A stretch of 32,761 nucleotides of DNA, taken from contig CAYMWP010000037.1 of assembly GCA_964393895.1 (NCBI GenBank), forward strand, positions 1-32,761. Direction: 5' to 3'. This DNA is from B4-G1 sp964393895 (lineage in GTDB: Bacteria > Chloroflexota > Anaerolineae > B4-G1). Position 1 is the stretch's first letter. Each line of letters opens with the position of its first letter. Shown one piece after another: positions 1 to 7,390 of this stretch. The notes beneath the pieces are model-generated. The model ran no database searches, was not told the DNA's origin, and saw nothing but the letters and a program-made list of their open reading frames with translations. Made by a program: the position numbers and the translations under genes.

Positions 1-71
1 ACTACCATTCGCTGCCTCTGGTGGCGTAGACTCACAATTTGGGATACACACCCATATGATATTTTCCGTTC

Positions 72-575
72 TCAACCGAGTTTTTCGGGCAAGCCGTTGG
101 CCCAGGCGCAGATGGTGTCCCAATCGCGGATGTCGTTGACCGGCATCCGTTTAAGGCCCGGAACCAGGTTATAGGGAAAGGTCAACTTGGCCGGATCAAA
201 CTTGCCGCCGAACAACTCGACCGCCACCGGCGTCAGCCAGGGGAATTTGGATAGCACCTTGTCGAGTTGCGCTCGCGTTTCCGTCCAGTCTTTCTCCTTG
301 TCCTCGGTCGGGCCGAGGGCGAAAACGGCTACGGGCATTTCCTCCAGAACTGCGCGCTGTCGTGACAAAAAATCGCGCGCTTCTTTGAGCCAATCGAACA
401 TGTACAGCGGCGCGCCCACCACCACCGCGCGGTAACCATCCAACGTCCGTACTTGCTTGACGGGTTGCACGTCCACCGTCAGGCCGCTCTCCCGCAGCGT
501 CGCCGCAATCTTTTCGGCGACTTCCTGGGTGGAGCCATAGCGGGTGGCATAAGCTACGAGGATTGAGTCTGACAT
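72..575 (-). CDS. flavodoxin-domain protein (HemG-like)
   Basis: A 167-residue single-domain flavodoxin. The N-terminus reads ILVAYATRYGSTQEVAEKIA (residues 5-24), the phosphate-binding loop that holds FMN, followed by the second strand and VVVGAPLYMFDW, typical of the menaquinone-dependent protoporphyrinogen oxidase (HemG/flavodoxin_5) group rather than of electron-carrier flavodoxins. It should be a cytoplasmic or membrane-peripheral FMN protein that passes electrons to or from quinones; the substrate cannot be read from sequence. The start is ATG preceded by AAAGGAGA at a 5-base gap. It stands alone on the minus strand, and the next gene upstream is on the other strand. A second, different flavodoxin lies at 6869-7324. 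The fold is sure, the HemG-like role is inference. Confidence 0.88.
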   Translation of the reverse strand: MSDSILVAYATRYGSTQEVAEKIAATLRESGLTVDVQPVKQVRTLDGYRAVVVGAPLYMFDWLKEARDFLSRQRAVLEEMPVAVFALGPTEDKEKDWTETRAQLDKVLSKFPWLTPVAVELFGGKFDPAKLTFPYNLVPGLKRMPVNDIRDWDTICAWANGLPEKLG

Positions 576-595
576 CAGTTTCTCCTTTCGCTAGA

Positions 596-601
596 ATTAT
601 A
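596..601 (-). promoter_or_regulatory. candidate -10 box of the flavodoxin gene
   Basis: Reading the minus strand there is a perfect TATAAT about 20 bases upstream of the flavodoxin start codon, leaving room for a very short leader that holds the ribosome binding site. I see no good -35 box at 16-18 bases, so only the -10 is called. Confidence 0.4.
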
Positions 602-804
602 CTTACATACTACGAAACGCGCCAGACCGGGTCGCATCGGTGGTTTTAGTTGTCTGCACGAGTGGCGGCACCGCACGGCTGCGCGGGCCAGGCGGCAGTC
701 GGCAGAACTAATTTAGCCCCCCATTCGTTAGCACGCGACGACACACACCTGAAAACCAATTTCAACACCAATGAGACAACTTCAGTTGAGGATATAGGAG
801 CAGC

Positions 805-972
805 GTGGGATTACAATTCGAGTGGGATTTGAACAAGGCAGTGACCAATCTAGGGTGGCATCAGGTCTCGTTTGAAGAAGCCGCTACAGTGCTCCAGGAC
901 AGGCAGCCAAGCCCTAGATTCAGAAAGTTTGTGCGCTTCCCTGCCCGTAAATCCCGGAAATACATTGACTAA
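805..972 (+). pseudogene. BrnT-type toxin remnant (truncated)
   Basis: From a GTG preceded by TAGGAG, the frame reads 55 codons to a TAA. The first half carries FEWDLNKAVTNLGWHQVSF and EEAATVLQD, matching the N-terminus of BrnT ribonuclease toxins, whose family pattern is roughly FEWDPxKAxxNxxKHGVSFEEAATVFxD. Full BrnT proteins are about 90 residues. Here the match stops after VLQD and the frame ends in an Arg/Lys-rich tail that does not resemble the family. No BrnA antitoxin follows; the next gene is an unrelated regulator. I read it as a dead fragment. The stop codon area doubles as the -35 box of the next promoter. A shortened functional protein is possible but unlikely. Confidence 0.6.
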
Positions 973-993
973 TTCCACAAGTACGTGTATAAT
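965..993 (+). promoter_or_regulatory. sigma70-type promoter of the exporter regulator
   Basis: TTGACT at 965-970, a 17-base spacer and a perfect TATAAT at 988-993: five of six and six of six consensus positions at ideal spacing. Transcription would begin near 1000, some 30 bases before the regulator ATG and right at the TTTTTGG repeat. The -35 box overlaps the stop codon of the BrnT remnant. Confidence 0.75.
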
Positions 994-1002
994 CCAATTA
1001 GC

Positions 1003-1028
1003 TTTTTGGTCTTTTTGGAGACATTACC
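1003..1028 (+). promoter_or_regulatory. candidate operator 1 (tandem TTTTTGG)
   Basis: TTTTTGGTCTTTTTGGA: two direct TTTTTGG half-sites nine bases apart, just downstream of the predicted transcription start and overlapping the GGAG ribosome binding site. A closely similar 26-base block, ending in TTACC in both cases, recurs at 1759-1784 ahead of the first ABC gene. A shared binding site for the locally encoded regulator is the simplest reading. The repeat is seen; binding is inferred. Confidence 0.5.
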
Positions 1029-1029
1029 A

Positions 1030-1743
1030 ATGAAACTCACTGGCCGGCAGGAAACGTTCATCCAGCAATTATTGGACCTGTATCGAGAATTGAATGGGCC
1101 AATTCACTACTCAGAACTGGCTGAACGCGTTGGGGTCAGTCCATTCACGGCGTATGATATGCTGCGGGTCCTGGAAGAAAAAGGATTTGTAACATCAACC
1201 TATCGACTGGATTCGAATAAACCCGTTGTTGGGCGCTCCGAGATCGTTTTTCTGCCCACCGAACAAACCCATCGTTTATTTGTTAAACTCGCTGGAGATG
1301 CCGATCTTGATAACTGGGAAACGGTCAAGGTGCAAATCATGGCCAGCATCCGGGCCGGTGGTTTGGATGACGAGATTGACCTGGCCGAAGAAATCCTGGC
1401 CCGGGTACCGCCTGATGTACCAGAATTGCTCCGCTACTGCATCGAAGTGATGAGCATCGTCATTCTCAGGCTGGGCAAAGGCACTGGACGTACTATTTTG
1501 GCGCAACACCTGCCCCAAATTTTAGAATGGCAAGGGAGCATCACGCGCTCCGGCCTGATGCTCCTGGGTGGTTTTACACTCGGACTGCTGGCCAATGAAA
1601 ACACCAATGATGTGGAATGGAATGATTTGTTCCTGGCGCATATCCGCCGTTACCAATCCATCATCATGGATATGGAACCGCGTTTATGCCGGCAATTGGG
1701 AGATAGGATGATGGAGGTAATTGCTCCCATTTTGCAAGCCTAA
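1030..1743 (+). CDS. LexA-like winged-helix transcriptional regulator
   Basis: A 237-residue protein whose first ~65 residues form a winged helix of the LexA N-terminal type: LTGRQETFIQQLLDLYREL, then YSELAERVGVSPFTAYDMLRVLEEKGFV as the recognition helix region and wing. The rest (about 70-237) is mostly helical, has no LexA Ser-Lys peptidase dyad and no DNA-repair features, and is likely an effector-binding or dimerisation domain. I chose the ATG at 1030, nine bases after GGAG; an upstream ATG at 985 would lie inside the -10 box. The gene is first in an exporter operon, 59 bases before the ABC ATPases, as is usual for local drug-efflux regulators. It probably controls its own promoter and the transporter through the tandem TTTTTGG sites. 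Confidence 0.82.
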   Translation: MKLTGRQETFIQQLLDLYRELNGPIHYSELAERVGVSPFTAYDMLRVLEEKGFVTSTYRLDSNKPVVGRSEIVFLPTEQTHRLFVKLAGDADLDNWETVKVQIMASIRAGGLDDEIDLAEEILARVPPDVPELLRYCIEVMSIVILRLGKGTGRTILAQHLPQILEWQGSITRSGLMLLGGFTLGLLANENTNDVEWNDLFLAHIRRYQSIIMDMEPRLCRQLGDRMMEVIAPILQA

Positions 1744-1758
1744 TTTTTTTTGATCAAT

Positions 1759-1784
1759 TTTTTGGTCTTTTTGGAAATTTTACC
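1759..1784 (+). promoter_or_regulatory. candidate operator 2 (tandem TTTTTGG)
   Basis: A second copy of TTTTTGGTCTTTTTGGA followed by TTACC after four differing bases, matching 1003-1028 at about 22 of 26 positions. It lies in the short gap between the regulator and the first ABC gene. I could not find a convincing separate promoter here, so it may act on readthrough transcription or on an internal promoter in the end of the regulator gene. Confidence 0.45.
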
Positions 1785-1802
1785 CGTAAAAAGGGAAAAA
1801 TC

Positions 1803-2747
1803 ATGGAAACCATAATCGAAGCACAAAACTTAACCAAACAGTATTCAAAAAATAATCGCGCCAGGCTGGCCCTGGCAAGCATTGATCTTACCATCGAAAA
1901 AGGACAATTATATGGCATCATCGGGCCGGATGGCGCCGGAAAGACCACCTTGATCCGCATCCTAGCCACTGTGATTGAGCCAACCGCCGGGTCTGTTCAA
2001 CTGGCAGGATTCAATTTGAAGGATCAGGCCGAACAAATCCGATCAAAGTTGGGATATATGCCGCAGGCATTTAGCTTGTACCCAGACCTGACCGTCCTTG
2101 AGAATCTGCGCTTCTTTTCCAACATCAATGGCGTTCCACCCCAAAGGCAAAACACTCGAATTGAAGAACTATTGAATTTTGCCGGGCTATCCGATTTTAC
2201 ATCCCGGCGCGGCAGAAATCTTTCGGGGGGGATGCAGAAAAAATTGGCGTTAGCCTGTGCTTTAGTACACGAGCCTGAAATACTTCTCCTCGATGAGCCA
2301 ACCACCGGGGTTGATCCCACCTCCAGGCGTCAGTTGTGGCAATTGTTGGCTAAAGTGATTCAACAAGGCAAGACCATCCTCGTCAGCACACCCTACATGG
2401 ATGAAGCCGAGCGCTGTAGTCGTGTGAGCATGATGGATCAAGGCAAGATATTGGTCAGCGGCGCACCACAAAACCTAACCCAAGAGATGCCATTCCGGAT
2501 TATTGAGGTCAAAGCCAGGCCGCGTAGCTTACTGCGCCAGATCGCCGATCAGACCAAGGGGGTTTTGGGGTGGCGAGCTGTTGGCGACCGCTTACGCCTT
2601 TCGGTAGCCGATCCAACTGCAATCCAGGACAAAATCAATCTGAAACTGACAGCGGCTGGGGCGAATATCAGCATTTTACGGGAAGCTCCCACTCAAATGG
2701 AAGATGTTTTTATCCACCTGGTTGAACAACGGGAGGAAAACAAATGA
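1803..2747 (+). CDS. ABC exporter ATPase, YbhF N-half type
   Basis: A 314-residue ABC-2 family nucleotide-binding protein. Walker A GPDGAGKT is at 41-48, the signature LSGGM at 140-144 and Walker B LLLDEPTTGVD near 162-171. The histidine expected in the switch loop is a proline (STPYMDEAE, P197), so this subunit may be hydrolysis-deficient. In enterobacterial YbhF, where two such domains are fused in one chain, the first domain also lacks this His as far as I recall. Here the two halves are separate genes: this one overlaps the next by ATGA. It starts with ATG after an A/G-rich leader (AAGGGAAAAATC). It works in the cytoplasm with the permease at 3709 and the lipoprotein at 4877. The substrate is unknown; efflux of a lipophilic compound is the usual role. 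Confidence 0.88.
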   Translation: METIIEAQNLTKQYSKNNRARLALASIDLTIEKGQLYGIIGPDGAGKTTLIRILATVIEPTAGSVQLAGFNLKDQAEQIRSKLGYMPQAFSLYPDLTVLENLRFFSNINGVPPQRQNTRIEELLNFAGLSDFTSRRGRNLSGGMQKKLALACALVHEPEILLLDEPTTGVDPTSRRQLWQLLAKVIQQGKTILVSTPYMDEAERCSRVSMMDQGKILVSGAPQNLTQEMPFRIIEVKARPRSLLRQIADQTKGVLGWRAVGDRLRLSVADPTAIQDKINLKLTAAGANISILREAPTQMEDVFIHLVEQREENK

Positions 2748-3667
2748 GTGCGGGAAAATCAATCGAGGCACATCAGCTAACGCGCAAGTTTGGTGATTTT
2801 ACTGCGGTAGATCAGGTGAGCTTTGAAATCCCTCAAGGGGAAATCTTTGGGTTGCTGGGACCCAATGGGGCCGGAAAAACTACATTGATCCGGATGTTGT
2901 GCGGCATCCTTACACCGACTGCAGGAGAAGCCCGCGTCATGGGTTTTCAAGTTCGCAGCCAGCCGGAACAGGTCAAGCAGCAGATTGGCTACATGTCTCA
3001 AAAATTTTCACTTTACAACGATCTGACGGTATCTGAAAACCTGCGCTTTTACGCAAACTTGTATGGTGTACCCCTCAATACTCTCAAAACCCGTCTGGCA
3101 GAATTGATCGATATGGCCGGTTTACGCGGCCATGAAAGGCAATTAACCGGTAATCTCTCTGGCGCTTGGCGTCAAAGGTTAGCGCTGGCATGTGCCATCG
3201 TTCATAAGCCGCCCATGCTGTTCCTCGATGAACCAACCGCCGGAGTGGACCCGGTCTCTCGGCAAGAATTCTGGGAAATGATTTACACGCTGGCCGGCCA
3301 GGGGGTGAGTGTGCTGGCTACCACACACTACATGGATGAAGCCGAATTCTGCAATCTGATTGGGATGATGTACCGGGCGCGCATGATCGCGCTGGCAGAC
3401 CCAGATACCCTCAAAAACACCCTCCGGGGGGTGTTGTATGAAATTGATTCTCCAAATCTGGGACAAACCGAGGCAATTCTAAAAGACTTGCCGTTTGTCC
3501 AAAATGTCGCCATACACGGAGTGCTCCTACATGCCCTGGTAGAAAAGGAAAACGATAATGAACAAATGGAAGCTGCCCTACAAGCCCACGATATTGCTGC
3601 ACGGATCGAACGCGTTTTACCATCCCTTGAAGATGTGTTCATCTATTTAACCGACCGAGAAAATTGA
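2744..3667 (+). CDS. ABC exporter ATPase, YbhF C-half type
   Basis: A 307-residue ABC ATPase with Walker A GPNGAGKTT (39-47), Walker B LFLDEPTAGVD (about 159-169) and an intact switch histidine (TTHYMDEAE, H195). The signature is LSGAW (138-142) rather than LSGGQ, as in the second domain of YbhF-type proteins, where W often replaces Q. Its start overlaps the stop of the preceding ATPase (ATGA), so the two are translationally coupled and probably made one to one. Taken together they would form a heterodimer with one canonical and one degenerate site. The C-terminal ~75 residues follow the usual accessory domain of exporter ATPases. The family is certain, the pairing is inferred from order and complementary defects. 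Confidence 0.9.
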   Translation: MSAGKSIEAHQLTRKFGDFTAVDQVSFEIPQGEIFGLLGPNGAGKTTLIRMLCGILTPTAGEARVMGFQVRSQPEQVKQQIGYMSQKFSLYNDLTVSENLRFYANLYGVPLNTLKTRLAELIDMAGLRGHERQLTGNLSGAWRQRLALACAIVHKPPMLFLDEPTAGVDPVSRQEFWEMIYTLAGQGVSVLATTHYMDEAEFCNLIGMMYRARMIALADPDTLKNTLRGVLYEIDSPNLGQTEAILKDLPFVQNVAIHGVLLHALVEKENDNEQMEAALQAHDIAARIERVLPSLEDVFIYLTDREN

Positions 3668-3708
3668 TCGCATGTGCGAGCTGAACTTGATTGAGCCAGG
3701 AGATTAAA

Positions 3709-4845
3709 ATGAAACCATCTATTCGTCGCATGACAACCATTGTTCACAAAGAGTGGCTACACGTGATTCGTGATGTGCGCGCCCTGGTGCTGGTGATCAT
3801 CTTACCCGTGATGCTACTTATTTTATTGGGATTCGCTGTATTGAATGATATCAAAGATATTCCATTAGCCGTATTTGATCAATCGAAAAGTGATCAAAGC
3901 CGCCAGATGATCGAGCGTTATGTGGCCAGTGGATATTTCAAATACACAACAGAAGCCTACAGCGAGAATGAACTTTTAGAATTGTTGGATAAAGGGGTGG
4001 TTCGCGCTGGGTTGCTGATTCCTGAATGTTTTGGCAGAGAAACAAGTACCGCAGGTTCCAGCCCAGTGGTGTTTTACATCGATAGTACGGACCCGAATCT
4101 GGCGCAAACCTCACAACTTGCAGCAGATTTTGTCAGCCAATCCACCGCCCAAGAAATCCTGGTTCAGAGGATTACAAGAAGCGGATTACAACTGGATATT
4201 GAACTTCCTGTGAGTACACATATCCAGTTCCTTTACAACCCCAACATGCGGCGGATGGACTTTCTCCTTCCCGGCCTAATAGGGTTGATATTACAGGTAC
4301 AGGCGTTGTTGCTGACTGCTTTTGCAATCGTTCGTGAACGAGAACAAGGCACATTGGAGCAATTGATCGTCACGCCGATCAAACCCTGGGAACTAATGAT
4401 AGGAAAAATTTTCCCTTATGTAGCTGTTGCCGCTGTCAATCTGGCCATGGTGCTAATTACCGGTGCATTGGTATTTGGGATGAAAATTAGCGGGGATATA
4501 TTTCTGCTGACCTCGTTATCAGGCATTTTTCTGGTAGGGTCTTTGGGATTGGGCGTGCTCATCTCGAATATTTCGCGCACCCAGATTGAGGCGCTTTATC
4601 TGGCCGTATTCATCATTCTTCCCGCAGTGATGCTCTCCGGTTTGATCTGGCCGCGTCAAAATATGCCCTGGTTGGCGTATTATAGTGGATACATCTTGCC
4701 GCTCACTTACTACTTGGAGATCATTCGCGGCATTCTGCTCAAAGGCGTTGGAGCCGCCTATCTGTGGTCGTGGATATGGCCCATGATGGTTTTCAGCATT
4801 CTTGTGTTTTTTGCTAGTGTGTTGATCTTTCGCAAACATTTGTAA
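3709..4845 (+). CDS. ABC-2 type permease (YbhS/YbhR-like)
   Basis: 378 residues with the ABC-2 export layout: an N-terminal segment near residues 25-50 (LVLVIILPVMLLILLGFAVL), a large extracytoplasmic part of roughly 120 residues, then five hydrophobic helices including the REREQGTLEQLIVTPIKPWE coupling motif before the second helix and LSGLIWPRQNMP late in the chain. An in-frame TTG at 3691 gives a longer reading, but the ATG at 3709 has AGGAG seven bases upstream and fits the family N-terminus. It is the only permease in the operon, whereas YbhF systems normally carry two (YbhS and YbhR). It may therefore act as a homodimer. Inner-membrane location is expected. Confidence 0.88.
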   Translation: MKPSIRRMTTIVHKEWLHVIRDVRALVLVIILPVMLLILLGFAVLNDIKDIPLAVFDQSKSDQSRQMIERYVASGYFKYTTEAYSENELLELLDKGVVRAGLLIPECFGRETSTAGSSPVVFYIDSTDPNLAQTSQLAADFVSQSTAQEILVQRITRSGLQLDIELPVSTHIQFLYNPNMRRMDFLLPGLIGLILQVQALLLTAFAIVREREQGTLEQLIVTPIKPWELMIGKIFPYVAVAAVNLAMVLITGALVFGMKISGDIFLLTSLSGIFLVGSLGLGVLISNISRTQIEALYLAVFIILPAVMLSGLIWPRQNMPWLAYYSGYILPLTYYLEIIRGILLKGVGAAYLWSWIWPMMVFSILVFFASVLIFRKHL

Positions 4846-4876
4846 CCTAACCCAATCAATGTGAATGGAGTAAAAA

Positions 4877-6214
4877 ATGAAAAAGAATATGTTAACCCTG
4901 GTGGCGCTGATGTTGACCGTCTTGAGTTTTAGTATCAGCAGTTGTACTAGCCTGAATGACCAAAGCACGAACCAATTAAGCGCATCTGGCACGATCTCCG
5001 CCAAAGATGTCAAAATCTCATCTGAGACTGGTGGCAAGGTGATAGACATTGCCGTAAAAGAAAGCGATGTGGTGACACAAGGAGATATTCTCTTTCGGCT
5101 CGATGATGAGATTGCCCAGGCGCACTACAATCAAGCCCAGGCGGTAGTCGATACTGCTCGCGCGACTGTCGACGCGGCCAAAGCTCAGCTTGTCGGCGCT
5201 CAGGTGCAGTACGAGCTTGCGGTCCAGGCTGCTCGCATGGAGGAAATTGAAGCGCGGAATAATGCCTGGCTAACCCTCCAGGATGAGGAAATTGACTTAC
5301 CGGTCTGGTATTTTGGAAAGGATGAGCGCATCTTGGCCTTGCAAACTGAAGTTAAAGATGCTGAGGCAGATCTGGAGATTAAACTTGCTAATTTAGAGGA
5401 TGTACTTGAGGATGCCAGCAACGATGCTTTTATCGAGACCGAGAAAGAACTAGTTCAAATGCAGGAAGCCTTAAAAATTGCGCGTATGACACTACAACAG
5501 GCTCAAGCTGCCAATGATGATGAACTCGTTGATGTAGCCCAAAAAACCTACGACTCGATATGGGCTGATTTGAATGCCATTCAACGTAATTATAATGGCA
5601 TGTTATCTACCGATGCCGCTGAAAATGTGCTAAAGGCTCGCGCCAAAGTAGCCGTTGCTCGTTCCCGACTGGATAATGCCCGAGATCAACTAGTCCTGTT
5701 ACAACAAGGTGAAGATTCGTTGCAAATTAAAGCAGCCTTTGCCGCTATAGAGCAGGCCAAAACAGCGGTGACACAAGCTGAAGCGAATCTGGCTCAGGTT
5801 CAAGCGGCACGCGAATTACTTGAAATTCAAATCGAGAAAACCATTGTTTACGCGCCTATGGATGGGATCATTCTCAGTCGAAATCTGGAACTTGGTGAAA
5901 CCGTAGCTCCCGGTGTTCCGGTGATGGTCATTGGGCAGTTGAATGAAGTGGATTTGGTCGTGTATATCCCGGAAGCTGAATATGGAAAAATCTATCTCGA
6001 ACAACAAGTTTCGATTACAGTTGACTCATTTCCGGGAGAAACTTTTACCGGTCAGGTTGTACACATTTCAGATCAAGCTGAATTCACCCCAAGAAACGTC
6101 CAGACTGTAGAAGGGCGTCGCGCTACGGTCTATGCGATAGAACTTCGAGTCCCCAATCCTGAAGGAAAACTAAAACCAGGGATGCCCGCAGACGTCACAT
6201 TCAACATCAAATAG
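4877..6214 (+). CDS. HlyD/MFP-family efflux lipoprotein
   Basis: A 445-residue membrane-fusion-type protein. Residues 1-22 form a lipoprotein signal ending in ISSC, with Cys23 as the likely acylated residue. A first half lipoyl-like motif (ISSETGGKVIDIAVKESDVV) is followed by a very long Ala/Gln-rich coiled-coil hairpin (about 75-300), then the second lipoyl half (IVYAPMDGIILSRNLELGE) and a beta-barrel region with the typical VSITVDSFPGETFTGQVVHIS stretch. ATG is preceded by GGAG. It is the last gene of the operon, 31 bases after the permease, and completes a YbhG-like tripartite exporter. If the host has a single membrane, as thought for Chloroflexi, the lipoprotein would act on the outer face of that membrane. 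No terminator with a T-run follows. Confidence 0.88.
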   Translation: MKKNMLTLVALMLTVLSFSISSCTSLNDQSTNQLSASGTISAKDVKISSETGGKVIDIAVKESDVVTQGDILFRLDDEIAQAHYNQAQAVVDTARATVDAAKAQLVGAQVQYELAVQAARMEEIEARNNAWLTLQDEEIDLPVWYFGKDERILALQTEVKDAEADLEIKLANLEDVLEDASNDAFIETEKELVQMQEALKIARMTLQQAQAANDDELVDVAQKTYDSIWADLNAIQRNYNGMLSTDAAENVLKARAKVAVARSRLDNARDQLVLLQQGEDSLQIKAAFAAIEQAKTAVTQAEANLAQVQAARELLEIQIEKTIVYAPMDGIILSRNLELGETVAPGVPVMVIGQLNEVDLVVYIPEAEYGKIYLEQQVSITVDSFPGETFTGQVVHISDQAEFTPRNVQTVEGRRATVYAIELRVPNPEGKLKPGMPADVTFNIK

Positions 6215-6241
6215 CAAACTAACCATTAACAAAGAACCCCG

Positions 6242-6565
6242 TCAACTGCCCGGCAGCCAGAGCGACATCAAGACCAGCGGCCAGGGCCAGAGCGCGGTCA
6301 GGAATGGCTGGCAAGGATGCGAAGACGAACGTCCCAGGCCGTGACTGGCGATTGCCGCAGCCATCCCGATCAAGACCGGCACGAACCCGTCGCCAACCAG
6401 CAGCAACAGGATGACAGGCAGACCGAGTACCCATCCACCATAGCGGTGCTAGCGGTGCTGGACGAAGAACAACGACCAGACCAGGAACGCCAGCCCGACA
6501 ATAACAGCGGCAACCCCGGTCACAAACAGGTTAGAGATGACAGTCTTTGAAAAACGACAGGACAC
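6242..6565 (-). pseudogene. small membrane protein broken by a 9-bp duplication
   Basis: On the minus strand a frame reads ISNLFVTGVAAVIVGLAFL then VWSLFFVQHR, a TAG stop, and continues HRYGGWVLGLPVILLLLVG, GFVPVLIGMAAAIAS and WPWPLVLMSLWLPGS to a TGA at 6242. Three to four hydrophobic segments on both sides of the stop show a former single membrane protein of about 105 residues. The stop lies in a perfect 9-bp tandem repeat (TAGCGGTGC at 6441-6449 and 6450-6458 on the plus strand); removing one copy restores HRYGGW in frame. The start is uncertain: I used a GTG at 6563-6565 because no well-placed ATG exists. Family not recognised. Confidence 0.6.
6441..6458. repeat. 9-bp tandem duplication creating a stop codon
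   Basis: TAGCGGTGC occurs twice without a gap. On the minus strand the duplication adds three codons, one of which is the amber stop that interrupts the membrane protein at 6242-6565. Confidence 0.85.
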
Positions 6566-6655
6566 TATGGAGCGCCCACTCAATGTCTCTTTTGGGGCGG
6601 GCTGGAGCGCGAATACTCATTTGCCCGGGACGGACTGGTCAGCGCGACAAGTGCT

Positions 6656-6793
6656 TTATACCCTTAATACCTGCAGCAGTTCCTCTACCGTGGCGTGTAA
6701 ATCTCGCCCTCGTCCGCGCGCCTGGGCTGCGGCGATGACTTCTGCAGGGAGCGAGGCGGCAGCGGCTATCCCCAGCTTGAAGGTTAGCAGCAT
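6656..6793 (-). CDS. small hypothetical protein
   Basis: A 45-residue frame: MLLTFKLGIAAAASLPAEVI, an AAQARGRGRDLHATVEELL segment, then QVLRV. The composition (helical, Ala/Leu-rich, with an acidic end) looks more like a small regulatory protein than a shadow frame, but I do not recognise a family. A strong AGGAGGAGG stands about 26 bases upstream of the ATG, too far for ideal use, so the start or even the gene is doubtful. It is the 75-base-distant downstream neighbour of the flavodoxin at 6869 on the same strand. Confidence 0.3.
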   Translation of the reverse strand: MLLTFKLGIAAAASLPAEVIAAAQARGRGRDLHATVEELLQVLRV

Positions 6794-6868
6794 GGTTTGA
6801 TTTTGATTGAGACACTTCCTCCTCCTTAATTGTATATCCTGTGCGAGCGTCACAGAAGCCCAGGCAAG

Positions 6869-7324
6869 CTATGTCTGACCCCCAAGCAGCCCTCTCGCCC
6901 AAGCCGCAGCGCGGTCCACCTCACCCCGCTTGAGTGGCCCCTTTCGAAGACCCTTGACGAAAAAGCCTCCTGGTGCGCCTGCGAGCGTCCAACCCTTTTC
7001 CACGAGCGCGTCCGCCATCTTGGGCGCAGCGAACCCACCCCAGCGTTCGAGGAACCCCCACGTCAACCGGGTGTCGAACGTGGCTGCTCTGGCGCCCTCA
7101 TGGGCCGGCGGCCCAAGCCTCTCCAGCAGACCCTGGACCGCCTCTGTTGGCAAAGCGCCGTGAGTCGGCGTCCCGATGATAAGCAGGTCAATGGCCTCCA
7201 GGTCGCCTGCGCTCACCTGACCCACGCGAATCACCTCGACCTCGCCGGGAATCGCCTCGCCGATTGTTTGAGCAATAGTCTTTGTATTCCCATAGATCGA
7301 GTCATAAACAATCATGATCTTCAT
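6869..7324 (-). CDS. flavodoxin family protein
   Basis: A 151-residue flavodoxin with the FMN phosphate loop VYDSIYGNTKTIAQTIGEAI near residues 5-24 and the LIIGTPTHGALP loop around 49-60. The rest follows the alternating alpha/beta plan up to WARGLLGG. It is a short-chain, single-domain FMN protein and would serve as a soluble electron carrier. GGGAGG lies six bases before the ATG. It belongs to the long minus-strand run with the quinone oxidoreductase and the ferredoxin-nitroreductase, suggesting that it passes electrons within that set. It is only distantly similar to the flavodoxin at 72-575. Confidence 0.88.
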   Translation of the reverse strand: MKIMIVYDSIYGNTKTIAQTIGEAIPGEVEVIRVGQVSAGDLEAIDLLIIGTPTHGALPTEAVQGLLERLGPPAHEGARAATFDTRLTWGFLERWGGFAAPKMADALVEKGWTLAGAPGGFFVKGLRKGPLKRGEVDRAAAWARGLLGGQT

Positions 7325-7390
7325 CGTCTACCTCCCAACGACCATAGGACATCCATCAGTTTCATCGAGTGTACCCGACGTGAACCTGTT

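Noticed and set aside
650..832. 60-residue frame on the plus strand ahead of the regulator
   Set aside because: No ribosome binding site, no motif, and it overlaps the start of the BrnT remnant.
1030..1743. SOS repressor LexA
   Set aside because: Only the N-terminal winged helix is similar; there is no peptidase domain with the Ser-Lys pair or Ala-Gly cleavage site.
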